43,520 nt of DNA from Pseudomonadota bacterium (GTDB lineage: Bacteria > Pseudomonadota > Alphaproteobacteria > Acetobacterales > Acetobacteraceae), in contig JAJZBH010000002.1 in the NCBI GenBank assembly GCA_021799015.1, positions 1-43,520 of the forward strand, in the 5' to 3' direction. Below the pieces are notes generated by a model. That model saw only the letters and a list, made by a program, of their open reading frames with translations. It had not been told where the DNA came from and made no database searches. Below are positions 32,507-41,542 of the stretch, in pieces (positions within the stretch are counted from its first letter, which is position 1; each line of letters opens with the position of its first letter). The translations under genes and the position numbers were made by a program.

Positions 32507-35500
32507 ATGAGCAACGGCAAAACGGCGATCATCATTGCCGGATATTATAGAAGCGGCACGTCGGCTTTGAGTGGGAGCCTGAATGATCTTGGTATCACCA
32601 TCCATGGCGATGCCGACGCCAACGAACACAATCCCAGGGGCTTTTTCGAGTCAACCGACCTTATCCGTTTCGATATGCGCGTGTTCGAGTTTCTCGAGAT
32701 GCCGTGGGCAGATATTGGCCACACCCCTCGGGACTGGTTCAGGCGCCCGGGCGTCAGCCTCTATGTATCACAACTATCCGAACACTTGGCCCCCAAATTC
32801 AAGAATGATTCGCTGGTTGCGGTTAAACACCCCCACATATGCCGCCTTCTTCCGGTTTACGCCGAAGCTGCAAAAAGTCTTGGATACGCAACCGTTGTTC
32901 TTCATACACACCGCAGCCCGTACGAAATCGCGTCCAGTCAGGCAAAGAAGAATGGCCTTAGCCGCGCGCACGCCCTGTTACTCTGGGCCAGTTACATTAC
33001 CGAAGCAGAAAGACACTCGCGTCTCTTCCCGCGCACATGGGTTTTCTACGAGGATCTTCTCGCAGACCCGACTGCGACAGTTCACGAGGCTCTCGATTTG
33101 CTGGGTATTACCCCCCCCAATTCCGTGCCCGTGGGATTCGTAACCAGGGCTTTGCGCCGCTCGGCCGGGGTTGATGGAGTAGATCTTCATCCTGCGGTCG
33201 GCGATCTCGTGGCGGGAATCGCCCGCGCAATCGAGGACAAAAACTCCAATCCTGACACGTGGGATCATTTCAGCCGGAAGGTTGAGGAAATGGCCCGGTT
33301 CCTTAAGGAGATGGGCAAAAGTTCCAACCGCTCTGCGCGTGGGGTTGGCGAAATGGTGAGCTTGGCACAAGCGATCGCGGCACAGCAAGCCACCGTCGGC
33401 AACACCGCAACTCATGCGGTTCGGCCAGCCGAGCGAGGAGACGAGGCAGAAAGAAACCGGATACGCCGCCGGATAGAAGCGGAAGGGTTGGCAGGCGGTG
33501 GACCGGTAACCGTAATCATTGTCGTTCAGCCCGAGGTGGCGACAGAGCAGGTCGTCCGAACCGTGAACAGCCTGCGGAACGGGTGGCTCATGCCCATGTC
33601 AATTTGCATTTACGCCGTATCTGAAGCCGCGGATTCAAGTTTTGGACTCGGTGTTTTCGAGCGCTTCTTTACGACTGCCGACGCCATGGAAGCCGAGCTG
33701 TACCGGGCGATGTCTAACGTCGAGACAGCTTACGTGGCCGCGATTGCCGCAGGTGACCTCGTTGAACCCGATGCAATAGCCCGACTCGCTCTTTCCACGC
33801 TGGATCGGCCCGCCATGATTTACACCGACGAAATTGTGTCCGCCGGAGAAAGCCACGTTATTCGGGCAAAGCCGAGCATGGATATCAACCGGCTACGGGA
33901 GAGTTGCTTTGTAGGGGATTGGGTCTGGTATTCGGTTGACACGCTGCGACATATCGGCGGCTTTGATCACAGTCTGGCTGGGGCCGAGGAATATGATGTC
34001 CAGTTGAGAATCGCAGAAATCGCCGCACGAATTGTACGCCTGCCCGAGGCGCTCTTCGTCCGAGGGCATCATACACGTCGCGACGCCACGCCCATCGAGA
34101 CGAGCATGCAATCGGCGATGAAAGCCATCGGCGCGCATCTTGCGCGGTGCAGAATCGCAGCCCGAGTGGCAGAGTCCGAGATCGGCATTCCAGGGCTTTT
34201 CGCGCTGGTTTATGACGGCGCCGAAGCACAACAAATCCTTCCCTTGACGATCATGTTGTGCGTCGAAGGCCGAACCCTACGGCAGGTACTGGATGCAACA
34301 AATAGACTTGTCCCCATACTCGGCCCCAACGACAACCTTGTCTTTACCGTCGCCGACCAGGACCAACTCGATCGGGCTGTCGTAGAGTTTCTCCGCTCGG
34401 CCGAAGAAGCGGTGGTACACGAACATCCCAACATCCGGGTATGCCGCCTTGTCGGGCCAATGGGAGCGCGGATCCAGTCAGTTCGAACCAGCCAGCCTGG
34501 CCATGCTGTGCTCGTGGTGGACCCTGCAGGCCACCCCGAACGCGATGACGCGCCCACGACTCTGTTGGCAATGGTGCACTCCCTCCCTGACGCCGCACTT
34601 GTGTCTGCGCGCACGTTCTGGACCGAAGAGAACGGTGCGACTCAAATGTTGGGGCCTCTACTGTTCGGAGCAGCCATGCGGATCGGAGCAAACAGGGATG
34701 GCAAAAACCCGGGGCCCGGGGGATGGTTGGCCGCAACGCACGCCGTGGATGGGGTTGACGGACCGATGGTCATGATCCATCCGGACGCTCCACCCCTGAA
34801 TGGGGAAGCCACCTCGTGGACCGAAATCTGCAACAGCGTTGGCCATACACAAGCCCGCCGGCGGCTGCGGCTGTGGACCCCTCGAGTGTCTGTCGAAGTT
34901 CCGCGGACTTACGCAAGCGAGAAAAATCACGAGCCGGCCGCAGCTCTAACGCTGCCTTACCGGCCGGACAGTCACCATCCTTCCATGTCCATGATCGGCG
35001 ATCCACTGCTTCTTGAGGGGCGGTTCGGCCTGATCGACACGGAAGGGAGCGTTTTGCTTTCCGCTGCCGGGCGATTAGAGGATGGCCGGATTATCGACAT
35101 GCTCCGGAATGCTCGACTGGACGCCGGTGTGTGCGCCTCGTTTTCGCCTGATCCGATTGACTATGCTTCTGCCGGCCGAGCGATCGCGCAGGGACGCCGA
35201 TGGATCCGTGTCAATCCACGCTATGAACCGGTGCTTTCTGGTTCGGAATCCCGTTTCCCGTTCGAAGCGGTCTGGACCGAACCGCCGCCGCCTGAAACCA
35301 GGTCGCTTGTTCAGAGCGCTTATTGCCATTACGCAACGTCGCAAGGAATCGCTAATGTGCTCCGAACGCTCGGCGCCAGAAAGGTACAGACCCTCCAACC
35401 CAAGCTCCGAAAGTCGCTTTGGCTTGACGGGCACGTAGTCGCGGCGACTACCAAGCCGTCCGTAATGTGGATCGACGAGGGCACCGATGTTCCTTGGCTA

Positions 35501-35941
35501 CCATCAGTCATCGCGGAAACCAAAGAGGCGGTCGACTGGATCGTGATCAGTGCAGCCGATCTGCCTCTTCCGGGCTACGTCGCGCAGGTGAAACCTGTAG
35601 TCCTTGAGGAGCAGTGGCTTGGTCTGTTCCGGCAGTTCAGCCCACGTTTTTTCATCCGTCCGACGCCGGGATCAAAGTGGCGAGATGATTATACCCTGAT
35701 GATGGCCGCCGCGGCAGGATGCATCCTGCTGGCTGGGCGCGAAAGCCCCGCGCGCGACGGGCTTCCGGTCCGCAATTACCTTGGATCAGACAGCCCCGAG
35801 CGCTGGCGCTCGGCGATTGAACGCCATGTACGGGAGTCGGCCCTTCCCTCTCCATCCTCCCTCGACAACCTATGGTTCGATACCAGGGATTACGACTGGC
35901 TGGTTAAGGCACCCGATTTCGTCGTGCGAAAGGTTGCCTGA
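32507..35941 (+). CDS. Large sulfotransferase-glycosyltransferase fusion, candidate flagellar modification enzyme
   Basis: A 1144-residue, apparently soluble protein. Residues about 6-235 form a sulfotransferase-type domain: P-loop-like GYYRSGTSAL (12-21) for the 5'-phosphosulfate and HRSPYEIASS (135-144) with Arg136 and Ser143 for the 3'-phosphate, plus YEDLLADP (181-188). Residues about 333-525 resemble a GT2 glycosyltransferase (YTDE at 439-442, then IGGFDHSLAGAEEYDVQLRI). A second GT2-like segment follows (about 575-790) and an unassigned transferase-like C-terminus (about 930-1144). It lies between flgL and flgA, 35 nt after flgL and overlapping flgA (TGATG). I infer that it glycosylates, and possibly sulfates, filament or hook proteins; the acceptor and sugar are unknown. 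Confidence 0.8.
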   Translation: MSNGKTAIIIAGYYRSGTSALSGSLNDLGITIHGDADANEHNPRGFFESTDLIRFDMRVFEFLEMPWADIGHTPRDWFRRPGVSLYVSQLSEHLAPKFKNDSLVAVKHPHICRLLPVYAEAAKSLGYATVVLHTHRSPYEIASSQAKKNGLSRAHALLLWASYITEAERHSRLFPRTWVFYEDLLADPTATVHEALDLLGITPPNSVPVGFVTRALRRSAGVDGVDLHPAVGDLVAGIARAIEDKNSNPDTWDHFSRKVEEMARFLKEMGKSSNRSARGVGEMVSLAQAIAAQQATVGNTATHAVRPAERGDEAERNRIRRRIEAEGLAGGGPVTVIIVVQPEVATEQVVRTVNSLRNGWLMPMSICIYAVSEAADSSFGLGVFERFFTTADAMEAELYRAMSNVETAYVAAIAAGDLVEPDAIARLALSTLDRPAMIYTDEIVSAGESHVIRAKPSMDINRLRESCFVGDWVWYSVDTLRHIGGFDHSLAGAEEYDVQLRIAEIAARIVRLPEALFVRGHHTRRDATPIETSMQSAMKAIGAHLARCRIAARVAESEIGIPGLFALVYDGAEAQQILPLTIMLCVEGRTLRQVLDATNRLVPILGPNDNLVFTVADQDQLDRAVVEFLRSAEEAVVHEHPNIRVCRLVGPMGARIQSVRTSQPGHAVLVVDPAGHPERDDAPTTLLAMVHSLPDAALVSARTFWTEENGATQMLGPLLFGAAMRIGANRDGKNPGPGGWLAATHAVDGVDGPMVMIHPDAPPLNGEATSWTEICNSVGHTQARRRLRLWTPRVSVEVPRTYASEKNHEPAAALTLPYRPDSHHPSMSMIGDPLLLEGRFGLIDTEGSVLLSAAGRLEDGRIIDMLRNARLDAGVCASFSPDPIDYASAGRAIAQGRRWIRVNPRYEPVLSGSESRFPFEAVWTEPPPPETRSLVQSAYCHYATSQGIANVLRTLGARKVQTLQPKLRKSLWLDGHVVAATTKPSVMWIDEGTDVPWLPSVIAETKEAVDWIVISAADLPLPGYVAQVKPVVLEEQWLGLFRQFSPRFFIRPTPGSKWRDDYTLMMAAAAGCILLAGRESPARDGLPVRNYLGSDSPERWRSAIERHVRESALPSPSSLDNLWFDTRDYDWLVKAPDFVVRKVA

Positions 35942-36636
35942 TGCGCAGTCTGGCCTGCGTTATGGTCGGACTTGTCCTTGGCGCTGCCTCCCCTGCACTC
36001 ACCTACGCAACGACTCATGAGCATGTCGCCGCCGTCACGAAAGCGATCCGATCCCAGCTTCACATGAGCACCGCGCAGTTCCATGCCGGGGGCGCGCGGA
36101 TGATGCCGCAATGCTTGGCACCACTGGCGGTGTCATGGCTCTCCGGTACCGATGAGTACAAAACCGTTGCGGTCAAGTGTTCGGAGCCCCCATGGACGCT
36201 TTACGTCGGTTTGTCGGTACCCACGGTTGTTCGCGTCCCCGTCATAATTCACGCCGTTCCCGGCGGGCACACCGTTCCACCGCGGGATGTCGCGTACAAG
36301 ACTCTCCCAATCGACGATTTGAATGGTCAGGCCATAAGTCCCTTTCAAATTAACGAAGGAGTCGCCGCCCGCATCACTTTGTTGAAGGGCACCCCGTTAA
36401 CGGAAAGTGATGTCGACATCCCTGTCGCTGTTCGTGTCGGGGAACCGGTGTCGCTGGTGTCGAATACTCAGGGAATAACGGTAGAAACTGCAGGATCAGC
36501 CCTGCAGAACGGCGGTTACGGGCAAAAAATTGTCGTACAGAATGACGAAACGCATCGACGGGTTATGGCAATTCTCGCTCCATCGGCACCTTCACTCAAA
36601 GGCGTCTATGCGATCCCGAACGCCCCCAGCAACTAG
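35941..36636 (+). CDS. flgA: FlgA P-ring assembly chaperone
   Basis: A 231-residue periplasmic protein. The signal peptide spans about residues 1-22. The middle holds PQCLAPLAVSWLSG and VAVKCSEPPWTLYVGLSVPT, with two Cys as in FlgA, and the C-terminal SAF domain begins about residue 95 (VPVIIHAVPGGHTVPPRDVA) and ends with GYGQKIVVQN. FlgA assists FlgI polymerisation into the P-ring. Its start overlaps the stop of the transferase gene by 1 nt. It is far from flgB, where it more often lies. Last gene of the plus-strand flagellar run. Confidence 0.85.
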   Translation: MRSLACVMVGLVLGAASPALTYATTHEHVAAVTKAIRSQLHMSTAQFHAGGARMMPQCLAPLAVSWLSGTDEYKTVAVKCSEPPWTLYVGLSVPTVVRVPVIIHAVPGGHTVPPRDVAYKTLPIDDLNGQAISPFQINEGVAARITLLKGTPLTESDVDIPVAVRVGEPVSLVSNTQGITVETAGSALQNGGYGQKIVVQNDETHRRVMAILAPSAPSLKGVYAIPNAPSN

Positions 36637-36751
36637 CCGACGATCGATGCTAAACGAACCCGGTTCCCCGCAACGTCCATATGCGGTGTCGCCGCAAGGC
36701 ATTAGGACTATCGTTAACACAAATCTTTGACGAGCCTCTAACGGAATACCT

Positions 36752-36777
36752 TGCCTGCCAGGTGCCCCGGACAGGCA
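36752..36777. terminator. Hairpin between convergent flgA and chvG
   Basis: TGCCTG and CAGGCA form a 6-bp stem with a 14-nt loop in the short gap between flgA and chvG, which face each other. There is no U-run. It could act as a weak bidirectional terminator. Confidence 0.3.
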
Positions 36778-36780
36778 GAA

Positions 36781-38412
36781 TCATGGCTGCGCGGGCAGGC
36801 GGATCACAAAACGCGCACCGATTATAGCACCGGCAGCATTGCGGCGATTTTCTGCCATGATCCGGCCATTATGCGCTTCAATAATCTGTCGGGAAATCGA
36901 CAGGCCCAGCCCGGAATGGCTGCCGAAACCTTCCCCCTCGGGCCGTTCAGAGTAAAACCGGTCAAAGATGCGATCAAGTTTGGCGTCCGGAATGCCTGGC
37001 CCCTCATCCTCAACTGCAATTTCGATCAGGCTGCCGGTCGTCCGCCCGCGAAGCCATATTTTGCCTGCGTTCGGGCTAAAGGAGATGGCGTTGGTAATCA
37101 GGTTTCGTAGAACCTGCACCAACCGGCCTTCGGCACCGCGAACGCTCAGCCCGGTTTCGGGAGCATCAACGATGAGATGGGGCTCGTCAGGTTTGCGGGT
37201 CGCTTCATGGATGTCTGCAAGAGCCGCCAGTATGGGCGCCAAGTCAAGATTCTCCATCGCGGTCCGCGACATTTCTGCATCTAAACGCGACGAGTCGCTG
37301 ATATCGGAGATCAGCCGGTCCAGTCGGCGAACGTCCTGACCAATAACGTCGAGGAGGCGCGAGGCACGTAAGGGGTCGTCCATGCGGGAAATCGTCTCGA
37401 TCGCGGAGCGAATCGAGGATAGTGGATTCTTGATCTCGTGAGCGACATCGGCAGCAAAGCGCTCAATAGCATCCATGCGCGCCCAGAGCGCCTGAGCGGA
37501 ATCCTGTAGAGCACGAGCCAGGGCGCCAATCTCATCCTCTCGTGAAACAATGCTGACCGGAAGCGGTTCAGCGAGGGCGGCATGTCCTTCCCGCAGGCGG
37601 GTGGCCGATTGTGCGAGGCGAAGCAGCGGTGTTGCAATTGTGCGGGCGAGGTAAAACGAAAGCAACACCGTCAGCGCAATTGCAATACCGAACAAACCGA
37701 GAATTGAAACTCGAACGGCAAAGACCGCACGATCGACCTCGTCAGCGCGGCGCGTTAGCAGAACTACGCCCACCTCTCGATCTGACCGCAGAATCGGCTC
37801 GGCGACGGTCACCAGAAGGCGCCCGTCGCGCGCACGGCGAACAAAAGGCGGGGCTTCGTGTTTCGCCGTCGTCTCAGTGGTCAAGCGCAACGTCTCACGA
37901 ACGTCCGGCTCCCACGCATGCCTGTCGTTTTCAGCAGATTTGCCGCCAGTTTCTCCGGGAGGCGGGCGAAAGGCAAGAAATTGGTCGTACAGCATACTAA
38001 CCGCGCGGGCGAATAAACCACGCGGCTCAGCAGGCGGTAATTTTTCGGTTATGATGCTTCCTCCCGGTCCTTCCCGCGTCCGAGAGTTTGCAATAACCTG
38101 CCCGTCAGGTCCGTAGATCAATGCCTGAGCGTTCGGCGTCGGCTCGATCAGTCGATACAAAAGCGGTCGCGCCAGGTCAGGATTCAACACTGGCTGGTTA
38201 GCGGCATTGGTCTGGACTGCGGATTGGGCCAAAGCGCCCGCATAAATTCGCGCCTGTTCCCGAAGTGCTGTCACTTCCGCCGTCATCAATCCACGCTGAT
38301 ATTGATCCAGATAAAGCAGCGCGGCCACGATCAGCGCAATCGGCAAGACATTGACCAGTAGAATGCGCCCCAGCAGCGGCGAAACCCGCCGGCGCCGGAG
38401 AAGTCCGCTCAT
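36781..38412 (-). CDS. chvG: ChvG-type sensor histidine kinase
   Basis: A 543-residue membrane kinase. Two membrane helices (about 14-36 and 232-256) bracket a periplasmic sensor of about 195 residues; a HAMP domain (about 257-312) follows. The dimerisation box has AADVAHEIKNPLSSI with phosphorylated His325. The ATPase domain has NLITNAISFSPN, EDEGPGIPDA and GLGLSISRQI. ChvG/ExoS kinases sense acid or host cues and control envelope and motility genes in Alphaproteobacteria. The ATG overlaps the chvI stop (TGATG), so both are one operon. The usual downstream hprK/PTS genes are absent; flgA lies beyond, facing it. Confidence 0.88.
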   Translation of the reverse strand: MSGLLRRRRVSPLLGRILLVNVLPIALIVAALLYLDQYQRGLMTAEVTALREQARIYAGALAQSAVQTNAANQPVLNPDLARPLLYRLIEPTPNAQALIYGPDGQVIANSRTREGPGGSIITEKLPPAEPRGLFARAVSMLYDQFLAFRPPPGETGGKSAENDRHAWEPDVRETLRLTTETTAKHEAPPFVRRARDGRLLVTVAEPILRSDREVGVVLLTRRADEVDRAVFAVRVSILGLFGIAIALTVLLSFYLARTIATPLLRLAQSATRLREGHAALAEPLPVSIVSREDEIGALARALQDSAQALWARMDAIERFAADVAHEIKNPLSSIRSAIETISRMDDPLRASRLLDVIGQDVRRLDRLISDISDSSRLDAEMSRTAMENLDLAPILAALADIHEATRKPDEPHLIVDAPETGLSVRGAEGRLVQVLRNLITNAISFSPNAGKIWLRGRTTGSLIEIAVEDEGPGIPDAKLDRIFDRFYSERPEGEGFGSHSGLGLSISRQIIEAHNGRIMAENRRNAAGAIIGARFVIRLPAQP

Positions 38413-39113
38413 CAGGCTTCCTTGTACCGATAGCCGATGCCGTAAAGCGTCTCGATCTGATCGAACTGCTCATCACAGGTACGGAATTTCTTGCGTAGCC
38501 GCTTAACGTGGCTGTCGATCGTTCGATCGTCGACATAGACGTTTTCGCCGTATGCCGCATCGATCAACTGATCGCGCGACTTGACCATCCCGGGGCGGGC
38601 AGCCAGCGCCTTTACCAACAGAAACTCGGTGACCGTGAGTTGAATATCCTGGCCTTTCCACAGGCATTGGTGCTTGGTTTCATCAAGGGTAAGATTTCCT
38701 CGCACGATAACGCCCGACGGGCCGGCTCCCGAACCTTCTGCCCGACTTGCTTCATTGCGGCGCAACAGGGCTCGAATACGCTCGAGTAACAGGCGCTGGC
38801 TGAACGGCTTGGTAATATAGTCGTCGGCGCCAAGCCGCAGGCCCATCAGTTCATCTATCTCGTCATCCTTACTGGTTAGGAAAATGACCGGCATTGCTGA
38901 GCGCGCGCGAAGGCGCTGCAGCAACTCCATCCCGTCCATGCGCGGCATCTTGATGTCGAGAACCGCAAGATCTGCCGGTTTGGCCGTCAGCCCCTGTAAG
39001 GCCGATTCGCCGTCCGTGTACGTACGGACCTGAAATCCTTCCTGCTCCAGCGTCATCTGGACGCTTTCGAGAATATTGCGGTCATCATCGACCAGGGCAA
39101 TTGTGTGTTTCAT
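38412..39113 (-). CDS. chvI: ChvI-type response regulator
   Basis: A 233-residue OmpR-family regulator. The receiver domain has LVDDDRNI at the N-terminus, the phospho-acceptor Asp53 ([13 protein letters not shown]), Thr in IFLTSKDD and Lys in YITKPFSQ. The C-terminal winged helix has [20 protein letters not shown] and [18 protein letters not shown]. The start ATG at 39113 gives the normal N-terminus; a longer frame would run into the divergent gene. ChvI controls succinoglycan, envelope and motility genes in relatives. It is divergent from the HugZ-family gene with about 65 bp between starts, so they may share control. Confidence 0.9.
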   Translation of the reverse strand: MKHTIALVDDDRNILESVQMTLEQEGFQVRTYTDGESALQGLTAKPADLAVLDIKMPRMDGMELLQRLRARSAMPVIFLTSKDDEIDELMGLRLGADDYITKPFSQRLLLERIRALLRRNEASRAEGSGAGPSGVIVRGNLTLDETKHQCLWKGQDIQLTVTEFLLVKALAARPGMVKSRDQLIDAAYGENVYVDDRTIDSHVKRLRKKFRTCDEQFDQIETLYGIGYRYKEA

Positions 39114-39179
39114 GGTGCTTATTTTGACGCATATCACATGGCGAGAAATTCGCCGAGACGTGACTGGAACGGAAGGACA

Positions 39180-39953
39180 ATGCAAGTGGTGGGTGACGAC
39201 AGCAAGGATAAGACGGCGTCGAATGGAGCCAGGGACGCAAACCGCGAAGCGATTGCGCTCCTGCGAGGATGCCGAATGGGCAGTCTTGCGGTAGTCGACA
39301 AGGGAGTTCCGAGGATTGCGTTGGTGACACCCGCGGTCGCCCTTGATGGCGCTCCCGTGATTTTGCTGTCACGACTTTCAGCCCATACCAGAGCGATTGA
39401 CCGCAATCCGCATTGCGCTTTGATGCTGGTGGGACCACTTCCCGACAAAGAGCAAAATCCGCAGACCGCCCCGCGGCTGTCCCTCGTCGGCCAAGCAATA
39501 CGCGCTGATGACCCATGTCTTCGGGCCCGTTATCTCTCAATCCATCCATATGCCACAGAATATATCGATTTCGCCGATTTCGGACTGTTTCGGATCACGA
39601 TTACCGAGGCCCGGTACGTGGGCGGCTTCGGAAGGGCCATGACTCTCAAGCCAGATCAACTGGCACCAGAACCCTGTATCGTTGCAGCCTTCGATGCGGC
39701 CAGCGCGGCGCTGATTGCAACGCTCAACTCTACGGCCGTGAAAGACATTGACCGCATTGCCGCGATGGGTCACGTTGAAGTCTCCGGCTGGCGAATCGTG
39801 TCGATCGACCCAGATGGCATTGATCTCGCACGGGCGGAAACCGTGCTGCGGACAAATTTCATGCATCGAATTCGAGACCCAGCCCAGGTTGCAAATGAAA
39901 TCAGCAGGCTCGCAGCAATAAGTGGTCGCACGAGCCGACCCGTATCAGTCTAG
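39180..39953 (+). CDS. HugZ-family protein (pyridoxamine-phosphate-oxidase-like fold with DUF2470)
   Basis: A 257-residue soluble protein. The N-terminal split-barrel domain (about 15-165) has [34 protein letters not shown] and the conserved GFGRAM near its end. The C-terminal helical domain (about 175-255) has [20 protein letters not shown] then [20 protein letters not shown], the DUF2470/HugZ tail. Family members bind FMN or heme; HugZ proteins degrade heme. The ATG at 39180 has GGAAGG close upstream; ATG 39138 lacks a ribosome site. No heme-uptake gene is nearby, so the substrate is uncertain. Confidence 0.8.
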   Translation: MQVVGDDSKDKTASNGARDANREAIALLRGCRMGSLAVVDKGVPRIALVTPAVALDGAPVILLSRLSAHTRAIDRNPHCALMLVGPLPDKEQNPQTAPRLSLVGQAIRADDPCLRARYLSIHPYATEYIDFADFGLFRITITEARYVGGFGRAMTLKPDQLAPEPCIVAAFDAASAALIATLNSTAVKDIDRIAAMGHVEVSGWRIVSIDPDGIDLARAETVLRTNFMHRIRDPAQVANEISRLAAISGRTSRPVSV

Positions 39954-40565
39954 TTTCCTGGACAGACCTGCACAAAGCGGTCAGCGAGCATTACGAGAAG
40001 GGGCGAGACCTGCCTGGCGCGGGCATGGCGCCCTCTTTTCCGCGCCATTTGCCCTGTACTTGCGCGTGGTTGAATTTGCGGGCGTGCTGTAATGTTGTCG
40101 CCCTCCGGGCTGGTGCGGGCCAGCGTACAACGCTCAATGTGCGGATGCATCGGCGATGACAGGCCCGAGGAGCGCTTCGGGGTATTTTCAAAGGACCAGT
40201 CTTCGGCAAAACCGCCGGCTTGGAAGCGGGTAAAGACACACCGGTGGTGTTGGAACCATTACTGTAGCCGCTTACATTCGAACCCTGCAACGGCTTTACT
40301 TTTAGGCAATCCTTGTGGGTAAATACATGAAGGCCCGTTTCGATCCGATCCCTGGCCCTGTGGGGCGGACACAACCTGAACTGATACCGTCAAGCGTCCG
40401 AGCACCGCGTTTGAAGTGCTCTGGCCGTGCAGCCCATGATTGGACTTCTGGCGCACCGCCAGCTTGCCGCAAAGAAGGGTGCCAGCGGCATTCCCTGGTG
40501 CGCGCTGGGGGCCACGCGCAACGACGCGCCAGTGCCTCCCGACACAGGGCCCGGCGGTTCGACAC
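39954..40565. other. 612-bp stretch without recognisable gene
   Basis: I see no convincing gene here on either strand. Several open frames of 60-130 codons exist but resemble nothing. It contains an inverted repeat just after the HugZ-family gene (40015-40047) and the palindromic ACACCGGTGGTGT. I looked for RNase P, tmRNA and tRNA signatures and did not find them. It may hold the plsC promoter, a small RNA, or decayed sequence. Confidence 0.5.
40015..40047 (+). terminator. Inverted repeat after the HugZ-family gene
   Basis: TGGCGCGG and CCGCGCCA pair perfectly over 8 bp with a 17-nt loop, about 60 bp beyond the gene's stop. Only TTT follows. A terminator is plausible but the loop is long. 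Confidence 0.35.
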
Positions 40566-41417
40566 ATGACCAAGCGTCCAACTATCGCCCAACTCCACGG
40601 CCAGCTGGTCGTTTTCTCGCGGTTGCTGGCGATACTGACCTGGACGGCGGCTGTCCTCCCGGCCCAGCTTGTTCTGAACAGGCGATCAAGCAACGCTAAG
40701 GTGGTCTTGCCGCTACGGTATTGGTCCGGAGTTGCGTCGATTCTGGGAATCAGAATCAATGTTGTAGGCACCGTTGCACGCAACGACAGACGACCGGTCG
40801 TTTTCGTTGCAAACCATGCTTCATGGCTGGATATCGTAGTGCTCGGCGCCGTATTACCAGGATGCTTCATTGCCAAAGCCGATGTCGGCCGCTGGCCAAT
40901 CGTCCGTACGATTGCGGGCGCCGGCCGAACAATTTTTGTCAGTCGGCGACGTGCGAGCACAAAACGCGAGCAGTCAGAACTCGGTAGGCGGTTGAACGCC
41001 GGCGACAATCTGATTTTGTTTCCAGAGGGCACGACGTCTGACGGTGCCCGGATTCTGCCGTTCCGTTCCAGCTTCCTGGCACTTGCGGAGCAGCCGCAGC
41101 CTCCGATCGTTCAGCCGGTTACGATTGTTTTCGATCAACTTGACGGCTTGCCGGTCTGTCGACGGAATCGTCCGTTGATCGCATGGTATGGCGACATGGA
41201 TATTGCGTCGCATTACGCCCGTATCGGTCAACACAATCTTCGAGCGACAGTTGTTCTTGACGAACCTGTCGATCCAAGAATAGGCCGCAAAGAACTTAGC
41301 CGCGCGCTGGAAACAACCATCGAAAACCGGGCCGCAGAGTTGCGGCAAGGGCGCATTGATGATGTTTTCATCAGACGATCACCGCTCGCGACGGGCGGAC
41401 CGAATGAAAAAGCTTGA
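40566..41417 (+). CDS. plsC: PlsC-type 1-acyl-glycerol-3-phosphate acyltransferase
   Basis: A 283-residue protein with an N-terminal membrane segment (about 13-37). The acyltransferase motifs are present: block I NHASWLD (His84 to Asp89, the HX4D catalytic pair), block III FPEGTTSDG (152-160) and GRTIFVSRRR (block II, 120-129). The enzyme adds the second acyl chain in phosphatidic acid synthesis, or a related lysophospholipid, at the inner membrane. The ATG at 40566 starts just before the membrane helix; the longer frame from 40440 adds a basic, unlikely N-terminus. The order plsC-miaB-phoH is common in Alphaproteobacteria. Confidence 0.88.
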   Translation: MTKRPTIAQLHGQLVVFSRLLAILTWTAAVLPAQLVLNRRSSNAKVVLPLRYWSGVASILGIRINVVGTVARNDRRPVVFVANHASWLDIVVLGAVLPGCFIAKADVGRWPIVRTIAGAGRTIFVSRRRASTKREQSELGRRLNAGDNLILFPEGTTSDGARILPFRSSFLALAEQPQPPIVQPVTIVFDQLDGLPVCRRNRPLIAWYGDMDIASHYARIGQHNLRATVVLDEPVDPRIGRKELSRALETTIENRAAELRQGRIDDVFIRRSPLATGGPNEKA

Positions 41418-41542
41418 CAGAAAGGGTTTGGAATCCCGACATACGTTCAGTGATCAATTGGAGATAGAATCACGATAAGGCGCTTGACCCTTTCGCCTTT
41501 CCGCCACATCCACCGGCGAATGACCAGCCGGGATGTTTTGGA

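Noticed and set aside
40240-40300. T-loop-like GGTTCGAAT on the minus strand
   Set aside because: No matching T-stem, anticodon arm or acceptor stem could be formed, so it is not a tRNA.
40259-41032. Minus-strand 257-codon frame opposite the start of plsC
   Set aside because: It overlaps the catalytic part of plsC, which has clear motifs; the antisense product is Arg/Thr-rich and unlike any protein I know.
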